Positions 1 through 6,591 of a stretch of DNA of 7,305 bases are shown in pieces. Below the pieces are notes generated by a model. The model saw nothing but the letters and a program-made list of their open reading frames with translations, was not told the DNA's origin and searched no databases. Position 1 is the first letter of the stretch. Each line of letters opens with the position of its first letter. The position numbers were made by a program, and so were the translations under genes. Origin of the DNA: Gammaproteobacteria bacterium (GTDB lineage Bacteria > Pseudomonadota > Gammaproteobacteria > UBA11654); contig PBEI01000001.1 in assembly GCA_002718375.1 (NCBI GenBank), forward strand, positions 36,425-43,729, in the 5' to 3' direction.

Positions 1-1608
1 AAAACTATAGAAGAAGTCATGAATGATCTCTCTTCAGATAAAAAGATGGATCGATTGATATGCGGTGATGTTGGTTTCGGTAAAACTGAGGTTGCCATGA
101 GAGCTGCATTTATTTCTGCGATTAATGGCCATCAAGTAGTAATCATGGTTCCAACAACAATCTTGGCGAATCAGCATTTTCAATCATTTAAAGAGCGTTT
201 TGAGAAATGGCCAATCAATATTGAATTACTCACAAGAACCCAATCAACAAAAAAGAAAAAAGAAATATATGAATCCATCCAAAATGGAGATTGTGACATT
301 TTGATTGGAACGCACGCTGTATTATCCGATAAAGTCAAATTTGATAATTTAGGACTGATCATTGTAGATGAAGAACACCGATTTGGTGTCAGGCAAAAAG
401 AACTCTTACAAAAGCTTAAGCGTGATGTGGATTTCCTAGCAATGACAGCAACACCAATTCCGCGAACCCTCAATATGGCCATTGGGGATTTGAGGGATAT
501 ATCAATGATCATGTCTGCACCTGAAAGTCGTGTTCCTGTTAAAACATTTGTGACTGAATGGCACAATAGTGTCGTCAAAGAGGCGATCGCCAGAGAGTTG
601 GATCGAGGTGGGCAGATATTTCTTGTACACAATAAGATTGAAAACATCGAGAGCATAGCCAAGAGCATTCATGATATTTTTCCTGATATAAAATTAGAAA
701 TTGCACATGGTCAGATGAAGGAAGGCAATTTAGAGAGGATCATGATGAGTTTCTATAATCATGATTTTGATCTTCTGATCTCAACATCCATTATTGAAAG
801 TGGGATTGACATTCCAAATGCAAATACAATCATTATCAACAATGCAAACCTATTTGGCCTATCGCAACTACACCAAATGAGAGGCAGGGTTGGTCGATCA
901 TCTAAACAGGCTTACGCGTATTTAATTTCACCTCCAAAAAATGAAATCAGTGATGATGCCCAAAAACGATTACAAGCAATTGAAGCAGTTGAAGAACTGG
1001 GGATCGGCTTCATGCTTGCGACACATGATTTAGAAATCAGAGGCGCCGGAGAACTCCTTGGTGAGGCACAAAGTGGGCAGATACAAAAAATAGGATTCTC
1101 CTTATTCAAGGATATGTTGGCCGATGCGATCAAATCACTTCGATCTGAGAAGCATTTAGATCATGAAGAAAAAGCAACAGATATTAATATCAATATTCCT
1201 GTGCTGATACCTGAAGAATTGATCAGTGATGTCAACTTACGACTTATTTTTTATAGAAGAATCTCAAATGCTAAAAACAAGAAAGAGCTGGACCAAATTT
1301 CTGATGAACTGGTGGATCGCTTTGGATCTCTTCCGACTTCAACTCAAAATTTATTGGAAATAACAGATCTGAGAAATAGATCGACTGTACTGGGCATTGA
1401 AAAGATCAGATTCAATAAAGAGTATGGTCGTATCTACTTCAATGAAAACCCAATGATTGATGTAAGCCATATGCTCAAGCTCATTGATACAGATGAAGAT
1501 TATAGATTATACCCAGACCAGTCTCTTGGTTTAAAAGGCGATTTTTCAGATGAGGAAACCAGAAAAAATAAATTATCTGAAATCATTTCCTATTTAGCAG
1601 TGCATTGA
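1..1608 (+). CDS. mfd: Transcription-repair coupling factor Mfd, C-terminal half (5' end outside window)
   Basis: Mfd is a cytoplasmic ATP-dependent DNA translocase that pushes stalled RNA polymerase off damaged DNA and recruits UvrA for nucleotide excision repair. The frame is open from base 1 with no start; the first in-frame ATG (19) lies just before the helicase core, so it is an internal methionine. Numbering from that ATG, helicase motif I (GDVGFGKTE) is at 16-24, the DEEH box at 117-120, TATPIPRT at 143-150 and motif VI QMRGRVGR at 286-293. The RecG/Mfd-type translocation (TRG) region, including DLEIRGAGELLG, follows at 337-348. Residues from about 390 to 529 match the C-terminal D7 domain. 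The missing part should hold the UvrB-like domains and the RNA polymerase-interacting domain. RecG shares the helicase motifs, but the VGFGKTEVAMRAAF context and the long C-terminal extension point to Mfd. The stop is TGA at 1606-1608, inside the end of convergent nagZ. Confidence 0.97.
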   Translation, partial: KTIEEVMNDLSSDKKMDRLICGDVGFGKTEVAMRAAFISAINGHQVVIMVPTTILANQHFQSFKERFEKWPINIELLTRTQSTKKKKEIYESIQNGDCDILIGTHAVLSDKVKFDNLGLIIVDEEHRFGVRQKELLQKLKRDVDFLAMTATPIPRTLNMAIGDLRDISMIMSAPESRVPVKTFVTEWHNSVVKEAIARELDRGGQIFLVHNKIENIESIAKSIHDIFPDIKLEIAHGQMKEGNLERIMMSFYNHDFDLLISTSIIESGIDIPNANTIIINNANLFGLSQLHQMRGRVGRSSKQAYAYLISPPKNEISDDAQKRLQAIEAVEELGIGFMLATHDLEIRGAGELLGEAQSGQIQKIGFSLFKDMLADAIKSLRSEKHLDHEEKATDININIPVLIPEELISDVNLRLIFYRRISNAKNKKELDQISDELVDRFGSLPTSTQNLLEITDLRNRSTVLGIEKIRFNKEYGRIYFNENPMIDVSHMLKLIDTDEDYRLYPDQSLGLKGDFSDEETRKNKLSEIISYLAVH

Positions 1609-2587
1609 GCTCTTGAATGCCATTCTCTATCATATTCTGATCAAATAAATCTTTGGAAGGCCTGACCTTCTGATAGCTCTTTGATTGATCAATCATGTCA
1701 ATCGGTAATTCACTCAAAACAGAATCAATGGATTCATCGGGATGACACCAGAGAATAAAATCACATCCTGCATGCAAGGCCTGGTGTATCCTTTTTTGCA
1801 TTGACCCAATTTCAACTGCAGACTGCATCGTTAAGTCATCTGAAAAGATGAGTCCATCATATGAGTATTTTTCTCTGAGTATCTCCTTTAGCCACTTGGT
1901 AGAAAAAGTAGTGATGAGATCATCAATCGATGGATAAATGATATGCGCGGTCATGATACCGGGTAAACCACTCTTAATGAGATCAAGATAAGGTTTGATG
2001 TCTTTCTCAATTTCATCTATTGGCCTTGTGTCAATTGGTTGCTCTGTATGAGAGTCAGCAATTACAGCGCCATGACCAGGAAAATGTTTTGCCACAGCTT
2101 TCATACCTGCACTCGACATACCCTTAACATATGATTCTGCCATTTGACTGACCACTGATGGATCAGAATGAAATGATCGATCAGAAATCACTTTCGACAA
2201 CCCATGATTGATATCGACAACAGGTGAAAAACTTGAATCAATTCCATGAGCTATCAATTCAGCTGCCATTATAAAACCAGTGAGCTCTGCAGACCTTATT
2301 CCGTCATTAATATCTAGATCGTAGATTCGACCTAGTTCTTGATGTGATGGAAGATGAAAGAAATCCTTTCTAAATCTTTGGATTCTTCCACCTTCTTGAT
2401 CTACAAAAACCAATAATTCAGGATCTTTTATTTTCTTTATTGTATGTACCAGGATCCTAAGCTGCTCTTTATTAATGAAATTCTCAGAGAAAAGAATCAC
2501 ACCACCAATCATGGGATGCTCGAGCACTTTTCTATCTTTTTCTGATAGCTCTGTATTTGGAACTGAGATGATGATTGGCCCAAGCAT
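1583..2587 (-). CDS. nagZ: Beta-N-acetylhexosaminidase NagZ (glycoside hydrolase family 3)
   Basis: NagZ is a cytoplasmic enzyme that removes N-acetylglucosamine from anhydro-muropeptides during peptidoglycan recycling. In bacteria with inducible AmpC its product also signals beta-lactamase induction. The 334-residue length fits (about 340 in E. coli). Family signatures run in order: GGVILF at 28-33, VDQEGGRIQRF at 62-72, DRSFH at 136-140, KHFPGHG at 167-173, the D178-S-H180 catalytic dyad loop, and FSDDLTM at 248-254 holding the aspartate nucleophile. There is no signal peptide, as expected for a cytosolic enzyme. The start is set by MLGPIIISV, which aligns with the MGPVMLDV start of E. coli NagZ. 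No Shine-Dalgarno sequence is visible, so translation may be coupled to the upstream gene, which stops 6 bases before. It is the last gene of the leftward operon, and its final 26 bases overlap the end of mfd on the opposite strand. Confidence 0.96.
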   Translation of the reverse strand: MLGPIIISVPNTELSEKDRKVLEHPMIGGVILFSENFINKEQLRILVHTIKKIKDPELLVFVDQEGGRIQRFRKDFFHLPSHQELGRIYDLDINDGIRSAELTGFIMAAELIAHGIDSSFSPVVDINHGLSKVISDRSFHSDPSVVSQMAESYVKGMSSAGMKAVAKHFPGHGAVIADSHTEQPIDTRPIDEIEKDIKPYLDLIKSGLPGIMTAHIIYPSIDDLITTFSTKWLKEILREKYSYDGLIFSDDLTMQSAVEIGSMQKRIHQALHAGCDFILWCHPDESIDSVLSELPIDMIDQSKSYQKVRPSKDLFDQNMIENGIQELNALLNRK

Positions 2588-2593
2588 GCTGTA

Positions 2594-3061
2594 TCAATTG
2601 ATATCAACTTCCGTTCCGACTTGAACTTGATCAAATAAATCAATGATATCGGAATTAAACATATTGATGCATCCCATGGATCTGGGTGATCCCAGTTCAA
2701 AGTGATCTGGCACGCCATGAATATAAATATATCTTTGCATTGTGTCGACATTTCCAAGTCTATTCCTTCCCAGCTCTTTTCCGCTGAGCCATAAAATACG
2801 AGTGAGAATCCAATCTTCTGAGTCTGAACTCAATTCCTTTTGATAGATTTCACCTGTTGGTCTTCTGCCTTTGAATATCATCCCATTGGGCTCTCCACCT
2901 CCAATTTTAGCCCTGATGATGTGTTTGCCTCTTGGTGTTCTGAAACTGTCTTTTTGCTCTCCTGGTCCAATTTTTGAGGTGGATACTGTATAGATTTTTG
3001 AATGACTTCCATCAATCAACTCGAGTGATTGATGCAAAATTGAAATGACAATTTGCTTCAT
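2594..3061 (-). CDS. YkuD-fold L,D-transpeptidase/L,D-carboxypeptidase without signal peptide (ElsL-like)
   Basis: This 155-residue protein is a YkuD domain and little else. Seen directly: VSTSKIGPGEQ at 26-36, TPRG at 42-45, a GRRPTGEIY block at 65-73, the catalytic histidine in YIHGVPDH (H115), and the nucleophilic cysteine in SMGCINM (C131). The usual motif is S/T-H-G-C followed by R or N; here methionine replaces the motif histidine. The first 20 residues are the opening beta strands of the fold, with no hydrophobic signal or lipobox, so the product should be cytosolic. Most L,D-transpeptidases are exported and crosslink peptidoglycan. A signal-less class, ElsL of Acinetobacter, is known as cytoplasmic L,D-carboxypeptidases that trim tetrapeptides during wall recycling. 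Placement 6 bases upstream of nagZ fits that role. Family membership is firm; carboxypeptidase activity is inferred. No clear ribosome-binding site is seen in the 8-base gap after the exonuclease gene. Confidence 0.9.
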   Translation of the reverse strand: MKQIVISILHQSLELIDGSHSKIYTVSTSKIGPGEQKDSFRTPRGKHIIRAKIGGGEPNGMIFKGRRPTGEIYQKELSSDSEDWILTRILWLSGKELGRNRLGNVDTMQRYIYIHGVPDHFELGSPRSMGCINMFNSDIIDLFDQVQVGTEVDIN

Positions 3062-3069
3062 TCTAATGA

Positions 3070-3783
3070 TTATGATTTCGTCAAAAGCGTCATATGAATT
3101 GGATTGTAATGTTGGATGAATTCAATCAATTCATTCAGTTTTAACTGCTTCTGATTATTGTCGATGATCTGTGTTAATAGCTGATAAGACAGATAAATAA
3201 GATAAGTATTGATCACATCGGACTCACAGTATTCAGTAATTTCAGAAAATGCATTTTCTAAATATAAATCCCATACCATTTTCCCAGAATCAAGAGGTTT
3301 ACCAGGAGATCCGATTTGTTTCGATAGAGTTCCAAGACCCTGGATTTTATCTGTCTGAGCAAAACTGATTTCATGTTTCAGGTCGAGATGCTTGGATGAA
3401 GAAATAAATAGCTCAGATGAAATCAATTCATGAATCATTGAACGAATGAGAATCACTGGGATATCGAAAGTCAATCCATTCCAAGAAATCAACTTGGATA
3501 TATCATTTTGTAATGCTTCGTGCAGAGTGCGAAGCATATCCTCTTCTGAATGATCATTGATCGAAAGTGATGTTATGGTTGTCTCTTCACAGGAAACTTT
3601 GAGAAAAGAAATTGCAATTATTTTGTGCATATTGAGTGGAGGGAATTCAGAACCAGATTGCTGCAAGAATCTAAATGTCATCGCACGGATAATATCTTCA
3701 TCTGCTAGGCCATTGAGATTCATATGTTCTTTCCCGTATTCCAAATCAGGAATCGTTTCGATATCGATTATGATCTCTGTCAT
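3070..3783 (-). CDS. Predicted 3'-5' exonuclease, PolB-exonuclease-like (WlaX-type, DnaQ fold)
   Basis: This is a 237-residue stand-alone nuclease of the DEDDy class, resembling the proofreading domain of family B DNA polymerases (Pfam DNA_pol_B_exo2). Exo I is DIETIPD with metal ligands D7 and E9. Exo II is SWNGLTFDIPVI with N102 and D107. Exo III is EYCESDVINTY with Y185 and D189. All expected acidic ligands are present, so it should be active on a DNA or RNA 3' end with two metal ions. No polymerase domain, membrane segment or signal peptide is seen. Its substrate is not known to me. The start codon overlaps the acpS stop in an ATGA, showing co-translation, and a weak GAG-rich stretch lies upstream within acpS. 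Homologues are usually annotated only as ribonuclease H-like or 3'-5' exonuclease. Confidence 0.87.
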   Translation of the reverse strand: MTEIIIDIETIPDLEYGKEHMNLNGLADEDIIRAMTFRFLQQSGSEFPPLNMHKIIAISFLKVSCEETTITSLSINDHSEEDMLRTLHEALQNDISKLISWNGLTFDIPVILIRSMIHELISSELFISSSKHLDLKHEISFAQTDKIQGLGTLSKQIGSPGKPLDSGKMVWDLYLENAFSEITEYCESDVINTYLIYLSYQLLTQIIDNNQKQLKLNELIEFIQHYNPIHMTLLTKS

Positions 3784-4166
3784 GATTCAGTCTCTAAAAC
3801 CACCATTGCGATTGACCATGGATGGTCATCACTGATGCTGATATGAGAAGATGATATTCCCAAAGTATTGAACTTTTGCCTGATCTTATTTGTGTAATGT
3901 AATTCTGGTTGGCCACTTGATTTTCGACTCAAACCAAAATCTTTCCAATGAATACCTTGGGAAAATCCAGTACCAAGTGCTTTCACAGCAGCTTCCTTGC
4001 CTGCGAAAGCATTGCATAAGTATCGTTCTTTGTTTTTTGCCTTATTGAATAAATCCATTTCGTCATCATTCAATATTCTCTTTGGAAAACGATCACCATA
4101 CTTCTGATATAAATTTTGAATGCGCTCGGCATTGACAAGATCAACACCAATTCCATAGATACTCAT
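3780..4166 (-). CDS. acpS: Holo-[acyl-carrier-protein] synthase AcpS
   Basis: AcpS moves the 4'-phosphopantetheine arm from coenzyme A to a serine of apo-ACP, making the active carrier for fatty-acid synthesis in the cytoplasm. The 128-residue length is typical for the family (126 in E. coli). GIGVDLV at 5-11 carries the metal-binding D9. The FAGKEAAVKALGTGF segment at 54-68 carries E58 and K62, the second metal ligand and a conserved lysine. The closing ISDDHPWSIAMVVLE segment matches the C-terminal strand. The start ATG overlaps the pdxJ stop (ATGA at 4166-4163), and a GGAG at 4181-4178 lies 11 bases upstream as a possible ribosome-binding site. The pdxJ-acpS order is classic for gammaproteobacteria. 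In this family the aspartate-containing variant of the last motif also occurs, as in E. coli, so it is not a defect. Confidence 0.96.
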   Translation of the reverse strand: MSIYGIGVDLVNAERIQNLYQKYGDRFPKRILNDDEMDLFNKAKNKERYLCNAFAGKEAAVKALGTGFSQGIHWKDFGLSRKSSGQPELHYTNKIRQKFNTLGISSSHISISDDHPWSIAMVVLETES

Positions 4167-4903
4167 TTTCTGGATGACTCCATAATCTTCTTCATCTCTT
4201 TGACAGCCTCTGCCATGCCTGTAATAACTGACCGTGCAATAATAGAATGACCAATATTTAATTCTGTAATTTCAGGGATTGCTGAAATTAAAGCCGTATT
4301 CTCATAATTCAATCCATGCCCAGCATTGACTTGCAAACCAATGCTTTTCGCATGCTTTGCACATTCCTTGATTCGATCAAATTCATACTCTTGGTCTCTT
4401 GGATTCAGACTGTCCGCATAAAGTCCAGTATGTATCTCGATCGCATCTGCTCCAGCCAATCGACTTGATTCGATCTGTTTTGGGTCAGGATCAACAAATA
4501 AAGATACTTTGATGCCAGATTTTTTGAGACGATGAATTGAATCAGAAAGTTGATCCACATCACCCATTACATCAAGTCCTCCTTCTGTTGTGAGTTCTTC
4601 TCTTTTTTCTGGAACCAAACAACAATCAAATGGTTTCAAAGAGCATGCTATATCAATCATTTCTCGTGTAGCAGCCATCTCTAGGTTGACGCGTGAATTG
4701 GTCACAGCAACCAATCGCTCAACGTCATGATCTTGTATGTGTCTTCGATCTTCTCTCAAATGAACAGTAATACTATCGGCCCCATTCTTTTCAGCGACCA
4801 ATGCAGCCTCTACTGGATCTGGATAATCGATTTTTCTAGCTTCTCTCAAAGTGGCAACATGATCCACATTCACTCCGAGAAATATTGATGATTTGGCATT
4901 CAT
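4163..4903 (-). CDS. pdxJ: Pyridoxine 5'-phosphate synthase PdxJ
   Basis: PdxJ closes the pyridine ring from 1-deoxyxylulose 5-phosphate and 3-amino-2-oxopropyl phosphate, the last ring-forming step of the DXP-dependent vitamin B6 pathway. The product is 246 residues (243 in E. coli) and is conserved throughout: GVNVDHVATLR at 10-20, VHLREDRRHI at 47-56, NLEMA at 73-77, LVPEKREELTTEGGLDV at 96-112, FVDPD at 136-140, IEIHTG at 155-160, VNAGHGLNY at 192-200 and ELNIGHSIIA at 214-223. H48, E75 and H196 correspond to catalytic H45, E72 and H193 of E. coli. The start is supported by an AAGGA at 4921-4917, and the N-terminus matches the family. It heads the leftward operon. The recO gene that usually precedes it in gammaproteobacteria is absent; a divergent dehydrogenase gene is there instead. 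Confidence 0.97.
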   Translation of the reverse strand: MNAKSSIFLGVNVDHVATLREARKIDYPDPVEAALVAEKNGADSITVHLREDRRHIQDHDVERLVAVTNSRVNLEMAATREMIDIACSLKPFDCCLVPEKREELTTEGGLDVMGDVDQLSDSIHRLKKSGIKVSLFVDPDPKQIESSRLAGADAIEIHTGLYADSLNPRDQEYEFDRIKECAKHAKSIGLQVNAGHGLNYENTALISAIPEITELNIGHSIIARSVITGMAEAVKEMKKIMESSRK

Positions 4904-5006
4904 AATGTCTTACACTTCCTTTTGGTAGTATAATAAGCCATTCTTAAATACATGACTAAGAAAATTCATCAAAATGAGCAAGTTAGAGATTTTATAAACA
5001 TAAGTA
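4904..5006. promoter_or_regulatory. Divergent promoter region between pdxJ and the ornithine catabolic genes
   Basis: This 103-base AT-rich stretch separates the two divergent transcription units and must hold both promoters unless the start sites lie inside the genes. On the plus strand there is a perfect TATAAT at 4929-4934, which would give a leader of about 65 bases for the dehydrogenase gene. On the minus strand TATACT at 4932-4927 would give pdxJ a leader of roughly 17 bases. The two -10 candidates overlap. No convincing -35 hexamer sits 16-18 bases from either, so both are weak calls. I tested for an ArgR-type box because of the ornithine genes and found only an isolated ATTCA half-site. 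There is no hairpin with a T-run. Confidence 0.5.
4917..4921 (-). promoter_or_regulatory. Ribosome-binding site of pdxJ
   Basis: AAGGA reads on the minus strand 13 bases before the pdxJ ATG, and the slightly longer purine run AAGGAAG ends 11 bases before it. It is the clearest Shine-Dalgarno sequence in the window and fixes the pdxJ start at 4903. The downstream operon genes mostly lack such a site and rely on overlaps or very short gaps. Confidence 0.65.
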
Positions 5007-6590
5007 ATGAATAAATTATCCACATTCGCAACAGTAGACCCAAACAATGGAATGAACAAAAATACGCCTGCTCGCTGTCAAAACTTAGTCAGTGGTGAAT
5101 GGAAAGATGATGAAAATGAATATACCAAAATACCTGACCCCCTTAATGGGGACGATTTTATTTTGGTACCTAATACCACTGATGCAACTGAGTTCATCGA
5201 AAACCTGAAAAATTGTCCAAAAAGTGGCCTGCATAACCCCATCAAAAATGTAGACCGTTATGTCATGCTCGGGGATGTCTGTGCGAAATCTGCTGAATTG
5301 ATGAGAGATCCAGAAATTGAACTCTTTTTTGCAAAATTAATCCAAAGAGTAATGCCAAAAAGCATCAATCAGTGCCTAGGTGAAGTGAGGGTCACAAGAA
5401 TATTTCTTGAGAATTTTGCAGGTGATGGTGTGAGATTTCTTGCCAGAGGGTTCAGCAATCCTGGAGATCACGATGGTCAAGAATCCAAAGGGTATCGATG
5501 GCCTTTCGGTCCAGTTGTCCTGATCGCTCCCTTTAATTTTCCACTGGAAATACCCGTATTGCAGTTTATGGGTGCTCTTTTCATGGGCAATAGACCACTT
5601 GTAAAGACAGACTCAAAAGTTAGTATCGTTTTTGAACAATTTTTAAGAATGGCCATTCATTGCGGTCTACCTGCTTCTGATTCAGACTTTATTCACTGTG
5701 ATGGAAAGAATATGGATCAACTGATTACTGATGGCAAAGAATATATCAGACATCTCCAATTCACTGGCTCTTCTGATGTTGCAGAACATCTTGCAAATAA
5801 AATGAATGGAAGAATCAAAATAGAAGATGCAGGTTTTGATTGGAAAATAATTGGGCCTGATTTTGAGCAAGATTGGCTAGATTATGTTGCATGGCAATGC
5901 GACGAGGATGCATACAATGCATCTGGTCAGAAATGTTCAGCACAAAGTATTTTATTTGTGCACAATAATTGGTCTGAACATTTGATACCAAAAATCTCAG
6001 AGCTTGCAAATAGAAGGAATCTAGACAATCTGACGGTGGGACCTATTCTCACTTGGGATAATGTTCAAATAAAATCACATATTGATGCATTATTGAAAAT
6101 TGATGGATCAAGCGTTCTCTTTGGAAATGAGAAACTGGAAGATCATCAAATCCCAGAAGTTTATGGATCAATAAAACCGACAGCTGTCCAGATTCCCATA
6201 GAGGCACTCCTTTCAAATCATTTTGAGCTCATCACAACTGAATTATTTGGCCCATTTCAAGTAGTGATCGAGTACAGCGATGATCAACTCTCCATCGTTT
6301 TGGATGCACTTGAGCGGATTGAAATGAATCTAACGGCAGCAGTTGTATCAAATGATCTTGCATTCCAACAAAAGATTCTGGGCAATACTGTCAATGGAAC
6401 AACTTATACTGGCATGAGAGCAAGAACGACTGGGGCACCACAGAATCATTGGTTTGGACCTTCAGGAGATCCCAGAGCAGCAGGGATAGGCACAGCTGAG
6501 GCAATTATTAATACTTGGAGTGGCCACAGAGAAATTATTCATGACATTGGCCCAATAAAAACAGATTGGAACATACCGGAATCACAATAA
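5007..6590 (+). CDS. L-glutamate gamma-semialdehyde (P5C) dehydrogenase, ALDH12 family
   Basis: This NAD(P)-dependent aldehyde dehydrogenase most likely oxidises glutamate semialdehyde (in equilibrium with pyrroline-5-carboxylate) to glutamate. At 527 residues it follows the plant mitochondrial P5C dehydrogenase (ALDH12A1) pattern over nearly its whole length: DPLNGD at 44-49, GLHNP at 74-78, RWPFGPV at 164-170, PFNFPLEIPVLQ at 175-186, FTGSS at 252-256, KIEDAGFDWKI at 271-281, SGQKCSAQS at 306-314, ELFGPFQV at 412-419, and GTTYTGMRARTTGAPQNHWF at 464-483. Catalytic residues by family alignment are C310, N177 and the general base E273. The usual ELGG motif around the glutamate is replaced by the ALDH12 form. 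No transit or signal peptide is evident. The start at 5007 has no good ribosome-binding site; ATG 5052 (M16) is a possible alternative. The ornithine aminotransferase gene begins one base after its stop, which supports the assignment. Confidence 0.92.
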   Translation: MNKLSTFATVDPNNGMNKNTPARCQNLVSGEWKDDENEYTKIPDPLNGDDFILVPNTTDATEFIENLKNCPKSGLHNPIKNVDRYVMLGDVCAKSAELMRDPEIELFFAKLIQRVMPKSINQCLGEVRVTRIFLENFAGDGVRFLARGFSNPGDHDGQESKGYRWPFGPVVLIAPFNFPLEIPVLQFMGALFMGNRPLVKTDSKVSIVFEQFLRMAIHCGLPASDSDFIHCDGKNMDQLITDGKEYIRHLQFTGSSDVAEHLANKMNGRIKIEDAGFDWKIIGPDFEQDWLDYVAWQCDEDAYNASGQKCSAQSILFVHNNWSEHLIPKISELANRRNLDNLTVGPILTWDNVQIKSHIDALLKIDGSSVLFGNEKLEDHQIPEVYGSIKPTAVQIPIEALLSNHFELITTELFGPFQVVIEYSDDQLSIVLDALERIEMNLTAAVVSNDLAFQQKILGNTVNGTTYTGMRARTTGAPQNHWFGPSGDPRAAGIGTAEAIINTWSGHREIIHDIGPIKTDWNIPESQ

Positions 6591-6591
6591 A

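Noticed and set aside
180..668. Open frame of 162 codons on the minus strand inside mfd
   Set aside because: It lies wholly opposite a strongly conserved helicase core, has a Ser/Cys/Ile-rich composition typical of a shadow frame, and shows no family motif.
1656..1670. Small hairpin (GAAGG, 5-base loop, CCTTC) downstream of the mfd stop
   Set aside because: The stem is only five pairs, it lies inside nagZ, and no T-run follows, so it is not supported as a terminator.
1682..1695. Perfect 14-base palindrome TGATTGATCAATCA
   Set aside because: It is within nagZ coding sequence and is explained by Ile-Asp-Gln-Ser codons in a GATC-rich background; nothing else supports an operator.
3557..3835. 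Open frame of 92 codons on the plus strand across the exonuclease-acpS junction
   Set aside because: It is antisense to two well-supported genes and has no recognisable motif or ribosome-binding site.
4955..4968. Possible ArgR operator near the ATTCA at 4964-4968
   Set aside because: The partner half-site matches the TGAAT consensus at only one of five positions.
4974..4997. Seven-codon open frame (MSKLEIL) in the leader of the dehydrogenase gene
   Set aside because: Such short frames are expected by chance in AT-rich leaders. It has no ribosome-binding site and no run of regulatory codons (for example Arg) that would suggest attenuation.
5682..6009. Two short minus-strand open frames within the dehydrogenase gene
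   Set aside because: They are opposite the conserved catalytic region of the dehydrogenase and show no coding features of their own.
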